Assembly: GCF_005233835.1 (NCBI RefSeq)
Contig: NZ_SZQA01000006.1
Location: 124,001 to 188,000, forward strand
DNA: 64,000 nt
Origin: Herbidospora galbida
Lineage (GTDB): Bacteria > Actinomycetota > Actinomycetes > Streptosporangiales > Streptosporangiaceae
Direction of reading: 5' to 3'
The translations under genes and the position numbers were made by a program. Position 1 is the stretch's first letter, and the number at the start of each line of letters is the position of its first letter. Positions 32,722-40,682 of this stretch are shown here, piece after piece. The notes under the pieces are model-generated. The model did not search any database. It was not told the DNA's origin and saw only the letters and a list, made by a program, of their open reading frames with translations.

Positions 32722-33807
32722 ATGTCATCTGTCTCCAAGGGCGCCGTGGCCGTGGTGACCGCGTTAACCCTGATCGCCACCACCAGCGCCGCCGCCGCGG
32801 CGACGCCCGACCCCGTCCAGCGGGAACTCGACGCGCTCGTCCGCGCCGACTTCCCCGGCGCCCTCGCCTCGGCGCAGGGCCGCGACTACGTCGCCGGGGT
32901 CGGCGACCTCAGGACGGGGGCGAAGGTGCCGGTCGACGGACGGGTCCGCATCGGCAGCAACACCAAGTCCTACGTCGCCGTGGTGGTCATGCAACTCGTC
33001 GAGGAGGGCGCGGTCGACCTGGACGCCGAGGTCGAGACGTACCTGCCGGGCCTGATCCGCCGCAACGGCAACGACGGCCGGCGGTTCACCGTCCGGCAGC
33101 TGCTCAACCACACCAGCGGCCTGCCCAACTACACCCGCTGGATCCCGCCGATCACCGAGCTCCGCGACGTCTACCTGAGTCCGCGCGACCTGCTCGACCT
33201 CGCCCTCGCCCACCGCCCGGCCTTCACCCCCGGTGAGAAGTGGGAGTACAGCAACACCGGCTACGTCGTGCTCGGCCTGCTCATCGAGAAGGTGACCGGG
33301 AGGCCCGTCCACGAGGAGGTGACCCGCCGGGTGATCGAGCCCCTCGGCCTGAAGGACACCTACTGGCCCGGCCTCGGCGAGCGGGGCATCCGGGGCCGGC
33401 ACCCGCGCGGCTACCACTTCCCCGGCCCGGTCGACGTCACCTCGCTCGACCCGTCGTGGGGCTGGGCGGCCGGTCAGCTGATCGCCTCCCCCAGCGACGT
33501 GAACCGCTTCTACCGGGCCCTGCTCGACGGGAGGCTGGTCAAGCCGGCCCAGCTGGCCGAGATGAAGAAGACGGTCGAAACGGAGGGCTTCGTGCCCGGC
33601 TGGTCGTACGGCCTCGGCATCGTCAAAATCCCGCTGAGCTGCGGCGGCGTGGCCTGGGGCCACGGCGGCGACATCGACGGCTACGAGACCCGCAACGGCG
33701 CCACCGACGACGGCAGGGCCGTCACGATCGCGGTGACGGCCCTGCCCACGAGCGAAGAGGCGGTCATGCGCCCCATCAAGGCCCTCGACCGGACCCTGTG
33801 CGCCTAG
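32722..33807 (+). CDS. Secreted serine hydrolase, beta-lactamase/DD-peptidase (class C-like) family
   Basis: 361 residues. It has a signal peptide (~1-28, TSAAAAATP) and a GGGAG ribosome site. Catalytic motifs are in order: S-x-x-K as SNTK (Ser79, Lys82), Y-x-N as YSN (Tyr176) and HGG (His314) in place of KTG. NHTSGLPNY is also family-typical. This pattern fits actinomycete D-alanyl-D-alanine carboxypeptidases and esterases of the beta-lactamase fold. Only one Cys pair is likely (SCGG / LCA). It acts outside the cell on cell-wall peptide or an ester; the substrate cannot be told from sequence. Confidence 0.85.
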   Translation: MSSVSKGAVAVVTALTLIATTSAAAAATPDPVQRELDALVRADFPGALASAQGRDYVAGVGDLRTGAKVPVDGRVRIGSNTKSYVAVVVMQLVEEGAVDLDAEVETYLPGLIRRNGNDGRRFTVRQLLNHTSGLPNYTRWIPPITELRDVYLSPRDLLDLALAHRPAFTPGEKWEYSNTGYVVLGLLIEKVTGRPVHEEVTRRVIEPLGLKDTYWPGLGERGIRGRHPRGYHFPGPVDVTSLDPSWGWAAGQLIASPSDVNRFYRALLDGRLVKPAQLAEMKKTVETEGFVPGWSYGLGIVKIPLSCGGVAWGHGGDIDGYETRNGATDDGRAVTIAVTALPTSEEAVMRPIKALDRTLCA

Positions 33808-33820
33808 TGGCGGACGACGC

Positions 33821-33849
33821 GGTGCTCCCGCCCGGCGGACGGGAACACC
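33821..33849. terminator. Bidirectional hairpin between convergent genes
   Basis: A 10-bp stem with one mismatch (33821-33830 / 33840-33849) and a 9-nt loop fills the 50-nt gap between the hydrolase stop (33807) and the LPMO stop (33858). Confidence 0.6.
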
Positions 33850-33857
33850 GGGGATCG

Positions 33858-34907
33858 TCAGACGGTCCGGCAGGTCACCGTCGGGGCGGCGCCCGAGTTG
33901 CCGGAGGCGAGGAAGCCGAACGTGGTCGACGCGCCCGCGCCCAGCGAACTGTTGTAGGACATGGGCCGGGCCGTGACGCTCGACCCGCTGCTCGTCACCG
34001 TGGCGCTCCACGCCTGGGTGACCGACTGGCCGCTCGGCCACGTCCAGGTCGCCTGCCAGCCAGTGATGGGCGAGGAGCCGGCCGTGATCGTCACGTCGGC
34101 CTGGAAGCCGCCGCCCCAGGTCGAGGCCACCTTGTAGGCCGCCGAGCAGCTCTGGCCCGGGTTCGGGGTGGGCGTGGGCGTCGGGGTGGGGGTCGGCGTG
34201 GGGGTGGGCGTCGGGGTCGGCGTGGGGGTGGGCGTGGGGGTAGGCGACGGGCTGGAGGAGCCGCCGGTGAAGTTCACGTCGCTGCAGAAGTAGTACGACT
34301 GGTCCATGTGGCTGGCCTGCCAGACCGTGAACACGATGTGCCGGCCCGAGCGGCCCGGGGCGTTGACCTCGACGGGGGTGGTCGCGCCGGTCGGCACGCG
34401 GCCCACCTGGCCGACCAGTTCCAGGTCGCTCCACTTCAGGGGCGTCGTCAGCGCGTTGAAGCCCTGTTTGGTGGCGTACACGCGGATGTAGTCGGCGCCG
34501 TGGACGGCCTGGTCGTACATGTTCAGCGTGAAGCGGGTGGGCTTGTCGACGGTCTTCCACGCGCCGAGGGTGTCCATCGCGTTGTAACGGCCGTTGAAGG
34601 TCCGGCCGCCGCTGCAGAGCTGGCCGTCGGGCACGGCGCCCTGGTGGTTGCCGGCCACGCCCTCACGGTAGAGGCCGTTCCAGTTCCACATGGCCTGGAC
34701 GTCGTACTGCCAGGCCTGCCAGCACATCGGGTCCTGCTGGGCCATCGCGGGGTTCTGGAAGTCGCCGCCCCAGCGCTGCCAGCACCCGTAGTTGCGGCTC
34801 GGCGGGTCGGTGACCGACCCGTGCGCGTTCGCGGTCACGACGAGTGCGGTGGCGAGGAGTAGTAGGGCGCCCAGGATCGCGGTCAAGGTCCGGGAGAGCG
34901 TGTGCAC
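33858..34907 (-). CDS. AA10 lytic polysaccharide monooxygenase with CBM2
   Basis: 349 residues from GTG 34907, chosen for the strong AGGAGG upstream and because the signal peptide starts at once. Cleavage after NA leaves His29 as the mature N-terminus (HGSVTDPPSRNYGCW). With His136 (QAVHGADY) it makes the copper histidine brace. Other AA10 marks are MCWQAW, CSGGRTFNGRY and QASHMDQSYYFC. A Pro-Thr linker (~216-245) joins a C-terminal CBM2 (SCSAAYKVASTWGGGFQADV, ending TVTCRTV). The pattern is close to cellulose/chitin-active Streptomyces AA10 enzymes with CBM2. It performs oxidative cleavage of crystalline polysaccharide outside the cell. The upstream gene is divergent. Confidence 0.95.
   Translation of the reverse strand: MHTLSRTLTAILGALLLLATALVVTANAHGSVTDPPSRNYGCWQRWGGDFQNPAMAQQDPMCWQAWQYDVQAMWNWNGLYREGVAGNHQGAVPDGQLCSGGRTFNGRYNAMDTLGAWKTVDKPTRFTLNMYDQAVHGADYIRVYATKQGFNALTTPLKWSDLELVGQVGRVPTGATTPVEVNAPGRSGRHIVFTVWQASHMDQSYYFCSDVNFTGGSSSPSPTPTPTPTPTPTPTPTPTPTPTPTPTPNPGQSCSAAYKVASTWGGGFQADVTITAGSSPITGWQATWTWPSGQSVTQAWSATVTSSGSSVTARPMSYNSSLGAGASTTFGFLASGNSGAAPTVTCRTV
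34165..34245. repeat. Low-complexity GGGGTG/GGGCGT repeat encoding the PT linker
   Basis: Tandem six-base units (GGGGTN/GGGCGT type) encode alternating Pro-Thr on the minus strand within the LPMO linker. Copy number is likely to vary between strains. Confidence 0.8.
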
Positions 34908-35065
34908 AGTGCTCCTCCTAGGAGAGTGTGGGGGGCGCCCAACGTCTCCTAACTCGTTGTCAGGGACAACGGTGATGCTCCGGCGCGGCAGCTCGAACTG
35001 GGAAATCTCCAGAAACCACCTGAACGATTCACAGACCCTGGTCACACTTTGACCGGTTCGCTAAC

Positions 35066-37126
35066 GTGCCCCACGTGACAGTCCAGCAGGAAGCCCCCGC
35101 CCGTCAGGACGACAACGAACCCCGCCACTGGCTCGCGGTGCGACCGCGCCTCGTCGTGGCGAGCGGGTTGATGCTCTTCCTGGAGTTGTCGCTCATCCGG
35201 TGGACCGGGTCCAACGTCGTCCACCTGAGTTATTTCACCAACTTCGTCCTGCTCGGGTCGTTCCTCGGGATCGGGCTCGGGTTCCTGCGGGTGGGGCGCA
35301 CGAAGCGGCAGCCCTACTACTCGCCGGTCCTGCTGGCCGTGCTGGTGCTGGTCATCAGCTTCTTCCCGGTGCACGTCAACCGGGAGGCGACCGGGATCCT
35401 CTACTTCACCAGCCTGGAGACGAGCGGGCCGCCGGCCTGGCTGATCCTGCCGGTCATCTTCGTGGTGGTCGCGCTGGTGCTGATGGGGCCGGCCGAGCTG
35501 GTCGGGCAGTGCTTCCCGAAGCTCGACCGGCTTGAGGCCTACCGGTGGGACCTCGTCGGGTCGCTGTGCGGCATCGTGCTGTTCACGCTGCTGTCGTTCC
35601 TGAGCGCGCCGCCGCTGGCGTGGGGGCTCGTGGTGGCGATCGGCTACTTCGTGGTGATGCGGCCGCAGCGGATCCTCACCGGGATCGCGCTGGCGGTTCC
35701 GGCGCTGCTCGTCATCGCGGCGCTGGCCGTCGAGACGTTCTCCGCCGGGGCCCTCTGGTCGCCCTACTACAAGGTCACCACCAAGGCGTTCCAGCAACAG
35801 GGCGTCGACGTCCTGGACATCCAGGTCAACGGCATCCCGCACCAGCAGGCGATCCCGGCGGCCAAGCGGCTGGAGTGGGAGCAGCAGTACGGCATGCCCT
35901 ACCAGCGCTCCGTCGCGGCCGGGAGCCAGCGGCTCGACGACGTGCTGATCGTCGGCGCGGGCAGCGGCACCGACGTCGCGATCTCGCTGCTGAAGGGCGC
36001 CAAGAGCGTCGACGCGGTCGAGATCGACCCCAAGCTGCGGGAGATCGGCGGCGCGTCCCACCCCGACAAGCCCTACAGCGACCCCCGGGTGACCACGCAC
36101 ATCAACGACGGGCGCGCGTTCCTGGAGCGGACCGACAAGAAGTACGACCTGATCCTCTTCGCCCTGCCCGACTCGCTCACCCTCGTGTCGGGCGCTAGTT
36201 CGCTGCGGCTGGAGAGCTACCTGTTCACCGAGCAGGCCATGGAGGCGGCGAAGGAGCACCTGAAGCCGGGTGGCGCCTTCTCGATGTACAACTACTACCG
36301 CGAGACCTGGCTGATCGACCGGCTCGCGTCGACCGCGCAGGCGGCGTTCGGGCACAAGCCGTGCGTCGACTTCACCGGCTGGGGCGGCCAGGCCGTCATC
36401 ACCGCCGGGCTCACCCCCGCCGACCAGGCCTGCGCCGGGGAGTGGGGCGGCGCCGCGGCGGGCACCCCCGCGCCGACCAGCGACGACCGGCCGTTCCTCT
36501 ACCTGAGCACCGGTTCGATCCCGTCGCTCTACATCTTCGCGCTGGGCCTGATCCTGCTGGTCAGCCTCTTCGCGGTGCGGGTCGTGGCGGGGCCGTTCCG
36601 GCAGATGCGGCCCTACGCCGACCTGTTCCTGCTCGGCGTCGGGTTCATGCTGCTGGAGACCAAGAGCATCACCGGCTTCGCGCTGCTGTTCGGCACCACC
36701 TGGGTGGTGAACGCGATCGTCTTCGCGGGCGTCCTGGTCGCGGTGCTCGCCGCGGTGGAGGTGACGCGCCGTTTCCGCACACCGTCCCTTCCGGTCATGT
36801 ACGGCGTGATCGCCGTCGGCCTGGTCGTCGGGTGGCTCGTGCCGAACTCGTGGCTGCTGTCGCTGCCGCTGGCGCTGCGCATCCCGGTGGCGGTGGCCAT
36901 CGCGTTCCTGCCGATCTTCGCGGCCAACGTGGTGTTCGCCAAACGGTTCACCGACACCGACGACTCGACCACCGCCTTCGGCGCCAACCTGCTCGGCGCG
37001 ATGGTCGGCGGCTGCCTGGAGTACGCCGCCCTGGTGCTCGGTTACAACTCGCTGCTGATCGTGGCGGGCCTGCTCTACCTGGGGGCGTTCGTCCTGCTGC
37101 CGCGCACCGCCCGGGCGCTTACGTGA
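35066..37126 (+). CDS. Multi-pass membrane protein with spermidine-synthase-like SAM domain
   Basis: 686 residues; GTG 35066, with an alternative GTG 9 nt later. N-terminal block of about six membrane helices (LVVASGLMLFLELSLIRW, LLAVLVLVISFFPV, LILPVIFVVVALVLMG). A central soluble Rossmann methyltransferase/aminopropyltransferase-like domain follows (~295-400; DDVLIVGAGSGTDVAISLL, VDAVEIDP, DPRVTTHINDGRAFL, YDLILFALPD). A C-terminal block of about six helices ends the protein. Such fused proteins are annotated as spermidine-synthase-like, but the true substrate is unknown. The Rossmann motif G.GSGTD is intact, so SAM or dcSAM binding is plausible. The stop overlaps the PhyH gene start (GTGA). 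Confidence 0.8.
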   Translation: MPHVTVQQEAPARQDDNEPRHWLAVRPRLVVASGLMLFLELSLIRWTGSNVVHLSYFTNFVLLGSFLGIGLGFLRVGRTKRQPYYSPVLLAVLVLVISFFPVHVNREATGILYFTSLETSGPPAWLILPVIFVVVALVLMGPAELVGQCFPKLDRLEAYRWDLVGSLCGIVLFTLLSFLSAPPLAWGLVVAIGYFVVMRPQRILTGIALAVPALLVIAALAVETFSAGALWSPYYKVTTKAFQQQGVDVLDIQVNGIPHQQAIPAAKRLEWEQQYGMPYQRSVAAGSQRLDDVLIVGAGSGTDVAISLLKGAKSVDAVEIDPKLREIGGASHPDKPYSDPRVTTHINDGRAFLERTDKKYDLILFALPDSLTLVSGASSLRLESYLFTEQAMEAAKEHLKPGGAFSMYNYYRETWLIDRLASTAQAAFGHKPCVDFTGWGGQAVITAGLTPADQACAGEWGGAAAGTPAPTSDDRPFLYLSTGSIPSLYIFALGLILLVSLFAVRVVAGPFRQMRPYADLFLLGVGFMLLETKSITGFALLFGTTWVVNAIVFAGVLVAVLAAVEVTRRFRTPSLPVMYGVIAVGLVVGWLVPNSWLLSLPLALRIPVAVAIAFLPIFAANVVFAKRFTDTDDSTTAFGANLLGAMVGGCLEYAALVLGYNSLLIVAGLLYLGAFVLLPRTARALT

Positions 37127-37842
37127 TCGATTTCTACCGCGAGAACGGATACGCGCTGGTCAAGGGGTTGCTCAGCCCCGACGAGGCGGCCGGCTACCGC
37201 CGGGAGACCCACGAGCTGATCTCCCGGCTGCGGGCCGTCGACCCCACGTGGGCGGTGGCCAGGAAGCTGACCGAGCGGCACACCGAGCTGCGGCACTGCC
37301 ACGACGCGCAGTTCCACGCGGGCGCGTTCTCGCGGCTCATCGTCGACCCCCGGTTCACCGACGTCGCCGCCGAGGTCGTGGGCTCGCCCAACGTCCAGCT
37401 GCACCACACGAAGATCTTTGTCAAGCCGGCCGAGCGCGGATCGCCGTTCCCGATGCACCAGGACGCCGCGCACTTCCCGCACACCCGCCACTCGATGGCC
37501 GCGGCCATCTTCCACTTCGACGACGCCCCTGAGGAGAAGGGCTGTGTACGGGTGGTGCCCGGCAGCCACCTCGGCGGCCCGCTCCCCCACGTCGAGGAGG
37601 GTGGCTGGCACCTGCCGCTCGACGAGTGGCCGCTGTCGTCGGCGGTCCCCGTCGAGGCCGAGGCCGGTGACGTGCTGTTCCTCAGCTACCTGCTGGTGCA
37701 CGGGTCGGGGGTGAACACCTCCGGCGAAGACCGCACCACGTTCCTGGTGCAGTTCCGCGACCCGGAGGACGAACCGGCCGACGACGTGCACCGGTCACGG
37801 GGTCAGGGCATGATGCTGCGCGGGTTCGCGCCGCACGTATAG
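37123..37842 (+). CDS. Phytanoyl-CoA dioxygenase (PhyH) family Fe(II)/2-oxoglutarate oxygenase
   Basis: 239 residues. GTG start overlapping the upstream TGA (VIDFYRENGYALVKGLL). The iron facial triad is visible: MHQDAAH gives His112 and Asp114, and LLVHGSGVN gives the distal His193. A following RTTFLVQF supplies the 2-oxoglutarate-binding Arg. Other family marks are HHTKIFVKPAE and GCVRVVPGSH. It hydroxylates an unidentified small molecule. Coupling to the membrane SAM-domain protein suggests a shared modification pathway (inference). Its last 48 nt overlap the convergent glycosyltransferase-like gene. Confidence 0.85.
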   Translation: MIDFYRENGYALVKGLLSPDEAAGYRRETHELISRLRAVDPTWAVARKLTERHTELRHCHDAQFHAGAFSRLIVDPRFTDVAAEVVGSPNVQLHHTKIFVKPAERGSPFPMHQDAAHFPHTRHSMAAAIFHFDDAPEEKGCVRVVPGSHLGGPLPHVEEGGWHLPLDEWPLSSAVPVEAEAGDVLFLSYLLVHGSGVNTSGEDRTTFLVQFRDPEDEPADDVHRSRGQGMMLRGFAPHV

Positions 37843-39159
37843 CCGGATCGCGTAGCCGAGCACCCGGTAGACCGGCCCCTTCTTGTAGTGGTCGCGCAGG
37901 ATGCGCTGCTTGGCCAGGTCCTGTTCCGAGTCGAGGTCGGCGGGCTTGGGGTAGTTGCGGCTGACCGTCCAGACGCGGTCGCCGAGCCTGATCTCGTGGC
38001 CGGGCAGTTCGCGGCCGGCGAGGGTGCCCGAGTCGGCCCCGCTCTCCTTCAGCGCGACGTCCCGCACCTCGCGGAAGCCCTCCGGATAGGCCTCGGCGAC
38101 CAGCCGCCGGACCGACGGCAGGTAGACGACCGTGTCTCCGGGCAGCGCCAGCTGTCCCATGAGTTTGGCGACGGCGGCCGGGTCGTCGCGCCGGGAGTCG
38201 AGCCGCCGGGTCTCGGCCTGGGCGGGCAGCGCCGGGAGCAGCACGACGGCCAGTGTCGCGGCGGCGGCCGGGACGGCCACGACCGGGCGGGCCAGCCGGG
38301 CGATCCCGTCGACGGCCGACCCGGTCAGCAGGGCGAGCCCGATGACGGCGTACAGCACATAGCGCTCTTCGTAGTAGGGCTTGACCTGCGACAACAGCAA
38401 GAGCAACGCGGGCGGCACGACCGCCAGCGGCAGCGCGACGACCCGCAGCGGCCCGCCGCGCAGCAGCGCGAGCAGGGCCAGCACGCCGGTCCAGCCGGCG
38501 AACCCGGTCACCAGCTGACCGACGTCGGCCCAGGTCGGCGGGGTCAGCCGGGCCACCTGCGCGCTCTGCGGATAGGCGACCAGGATCAGCGGCGCCGACG
38601 CGGCGACGGCGGCGGTCGAGGCCGCCAGCCATCGTCGCCAGTCGATGAGCAGCCCTGGCACCGCGAACGCGGCCAGCACGAGCAGCGCCGTGAGATTCAG
38701 GTAGGCGGCCGCGGTCACCGCAACGGCGTACCTGACCCAGGACTGCCGGACGAGCGCGTACACCGCCCACGCCACCGCGGCGCACACCAGGGCGGGCGAG
38801 CGGCCCTCCTGGGCGTAATGGGACACGACGGGCAGCAGCGCGTACACCGCCCCCGCCGCGAGGCCGCTGCCGCCCATCCGCCGGGCCGCCCCGGCGACGG
38901 CGAGCGCGGCCAGGCCGGTGGCGAGCACCGACGGCAGCCGGATCAGCACCTCCGGATCGCCCGGGAGGAGCAGCACGACGTGCACGATCAGGTAGTAGAG
39001 GCCGTGGACGGCGTCCACGTTCCCCAGAGTGGCGAACAGGTCGCCGAGCGGACGGGAGGCGATGGCATAGGTGGTCGCCTCGTCCTGCCACATCGAGCCT
39101 CTGTCGAGGCCCCACACCCCCATGGCGACGGCCATGACGAACACCACGACGCGCGTCAT
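37795..39159 (-). CDS. GT39/ArnT-like integral membrane glycosyltransferase
   Basis: 454 residues. The N-terminus MTRVVVFVMAVAMGVWGLDRGSMWQDEA contains the acidic WQDEATT motif of the first extracytoplasmic loop, typical of dolichyl/undecaprenyl-phosphate-sugar-dependent GT-C enzymes. About nine further membrane helices follow, then a ~130-residue C-terminal extracytoplasmic domain (PGDTVVYLPS, LGDRVWTVSRNYP). It probably transfers a sugar from a lipid carrier on the outer face of the membrane. The C-terminal 15 codons overlap the PhyH gene on the other strand, an unusually long convergent overlap. Confidence 0.75.
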   Translation of the reverse strand: MTRVVVFVMAVAMGVWGLDRGSMWQDEATTYAIASRPLGDLFATLGNVDAVHGLYYLIVHVVLLLPGDPEVLIRLPSVLATGLAALAVAGAARRMGGSGLAAGAVYALLPVVSHYAQEGRSPALVCAAVAWAVYALVRQSWVRYAVAVTAAAYLNLTALLVLAAFAVPGLLIDWRRWLAASTAAVAASAPLILVAYPQSAQVARLTPPTWADVGQLVTGFAGWTGVLALLALLRGGPLRVVALPLAVVPPALLLLLSQVKPYYEERYVLYAVIGLALLTGSAVDGIARLARPVVAVPAAAATLAVVLLPALPAQAETRRLDSRRDDPAAVAKLMGQLALPGDTVVYLPSVRRLVAEAYPEGFREVRDVALKESGADSGTLAGRELPGHEIRLGDRVWTVSRNYPKPADLDSEQDLAKQRILRDHYKKGPVYRVLGYAIRLYVRREPAQHHALTP

Positions 39160-39326
39160 GGGCGCGCAACTTCCCCGGAGGAGGCTTGCAATCCGCGTAC
39201 AGCGGACGGAAAGCAGAGTGATAGTGGCTTAGGTCACTCTTTAGGTGTCCAAAGTAGGAAGAGCGGGCGCAAATCCGCGGATTCGTTCGTTTGATGATCC
39301 AGGAGCCCACCTGAGAGGTCGCGATG

Positions 39327-39491
39327 ATGTGTCAGCATCAGCCTAAGTGTCCGTCCCCCGACGCCTCCGACCGCGTTTCCGCCCACGTCGTGGCGGCCCA
39401 CCCGGAACAGGGCTGGAGCCTGCTGTGCAACGGCGTCGTGCTGTTCGAGGACCTCGGCCTGCTGCTCCCCGACGGCAGCGCCGCGCGCTGA
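39327..39491 (+). CDS. DUF5999 small protein
   Basis: 54 residues: MCQHQPKCPSPDASDR..., then HPEQGWSLLCNGVVLFEDLG and LLPDGSAAR. The MCQHQ..CP start and the GWSLLCNGVV.FED.G.LLPDG block are the complete DUF5999 family, a conserved actinomycete orphan protein. GAGAGG lies 8 nt upstream; a tandem ATG 3 nt earlier is equally possible. Three Cys and two or three His could bind a metal, but the function is unknown. It is followed 39 nt later by the acyl-CoA dehydrogenase. Confidence 0.9.
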   Translation: MCQHQPKCPSPDASDRVSAHVVAAHPEQGWSLLCNGVVLFEDLGLLLPDGSAAR

Positions 39492-39530
39492 CCCTCGTTA
39501 CGCCGCATGCCTCCCGGGCAAGGGTGAGGC

Positions 39531-40682
39531 ATGACGAACGGGGATCTCTACGCGTACGCCGACCTGCTCGACGGGGATGAGAAACAGATAATCGAGCGGG
39601 TACGCGAGTTCATGACCGATCGGGTCGCGCCGATCGCCGACGACCAGTGGACCAGGGCCGAGTTCCCACACCAGCTCGTGCCCGAGTTCGCCAAGCTCGA
39701 CGTCGCGGGCCTCGCCTTCCGGGGCGCGCGCAGTCTGCTGACCGGTTTCGTCGTGCTGGAGATGAACCGGGTCGACCCCTCGTGGGGCACCTTCTTCGGA
39801 GTGCACACGGGCCTGGCCATGGGCAGTGTCGCCCGGCTGGGCTCCGAGGAGCAGCGCGAGCGCTGGCTGCCGCGGATGGCCCAGATGGACAAGATCGGCG
39901 CCTTCGCGCTGACCGAGCCGACCGGCGGATCGGACGTCGCCGCCGGGCTCCGCACCACCGCCCGTCGTGAGGGCGACACGTGGGTGCTCAACGGGGCCAA
40001 ACGCTGGATCGGCAACGCGACGTTCGCCGACTATGTCGTCGTCTGGGCCAAAGACGAGGGCGACGGGCAGGTCAAGGGGTTCGTGGTCGACCGGGGCTCG
40101 CCCGGCTTCACCGCCACCAAGATCGAGAACAAGATCGCGCTGCGGACCGTCCAGAACGCCGACATCACGCTGGAGAACGTGCTCGTGCCGGAGGAGAACC
40201 GGCTGGCCGGGGCCTCCTCGTTCAAGGACACCGCGACGATCCTGCGGCAGACGCGGGGCGGCGTCGCCTGGCAGGCCGTCGGGTGCATGATCGGCGCCTA
40301 TGAGCGGGCGCTGGCGTACTCGAAGGAGCGCGAGCAGTTCGGACGGCCCATCGCGGCCTTCCAGCTCGTGCAGGACCTGCTGGTGCGCATGCTCGGCAAC
40401 GTGACCGCCTCGCTCGGCATGGTGGTCCGCCTGGCCCAGCTCCAGGACGACGGCGTCTACCGCGACGAGCACTCGGCGCTGGCCAAGGCGTTCTGCACGG
40501 CCCGGATGCGCGAGGCCGTCGGGTGGGGGCGGGAGATCATGGCCGGCAACGGGATCGTGCTCGACTACGGCATGGGCCGGTTCGTCGCCGACTCCGAGGC
40601 CATCTACAGCTACGAGGGCACCCGGGAGATCAACACCCTCATCGTCGGACGGGCCGTCACGGGCGAGAGCGCCTTCGTCTAG
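39531..40682 (+). CDS. Acyl-CoA dehydrogenase (glutaryl-CoA dehydrogenase-like)
   Basis: 383 residues. FAD/substrate motifs: FALTEPTGGSDVAAGLRT, NGAKRWIGNATFAD, KERQFGRPIAAFQLVQ-type helix (EREQFGRPIAAFQLVQD) and SYEGTREINTLIVGRAV containing the catalytic Glu of YEGT. The pattern resembles glutaryl-CoA and short branched-chain dehydrogenases. It removes two hydrogens from an acyl-CoA with electron transfer to ETF. The final TAG is shared as CTAG with the convergent P450 gene. Confidence 0.9.
   Translation: MTNGDLYAYADLLDGDEKQIIERVREFMTDRVAPIADDQWTRAEFPHQLVPEFAKLDVAGLAFRGARSLLTGFVVLEMNRVDPSWGTFFGVHTGLAMGSVARLGSEEQRERWLPRMAQMDKIGAFALTEPTGGSDVAAGLRTTARREGDTWVLNGAKRWIGNATFADYVVVWAKDEGDGQVKGFVVDRGSPGFTATKIENKIALRTVQNADITLENVLVPEENRLAGASSFKDTATILRQTRGGVAWQAVGCMIGAYERALAYSKEREQFGRPIAAFQLVQDLLVRMLGNVTASLGMVVRLAQLQDDGVYRDEHSALAKAFCTARMREAVGWGREIMAGNGIVLDYGMGRFVADSEAIYSYEGTREINTLIVGRAVTGESAFV

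Noticed and set aside
34165..34245. Possible CRISPR-like or regulatory repeat
   Set aside because: The units are six bases, contiguous and in frame, coding the Pro-Thr linker of the LPMO.
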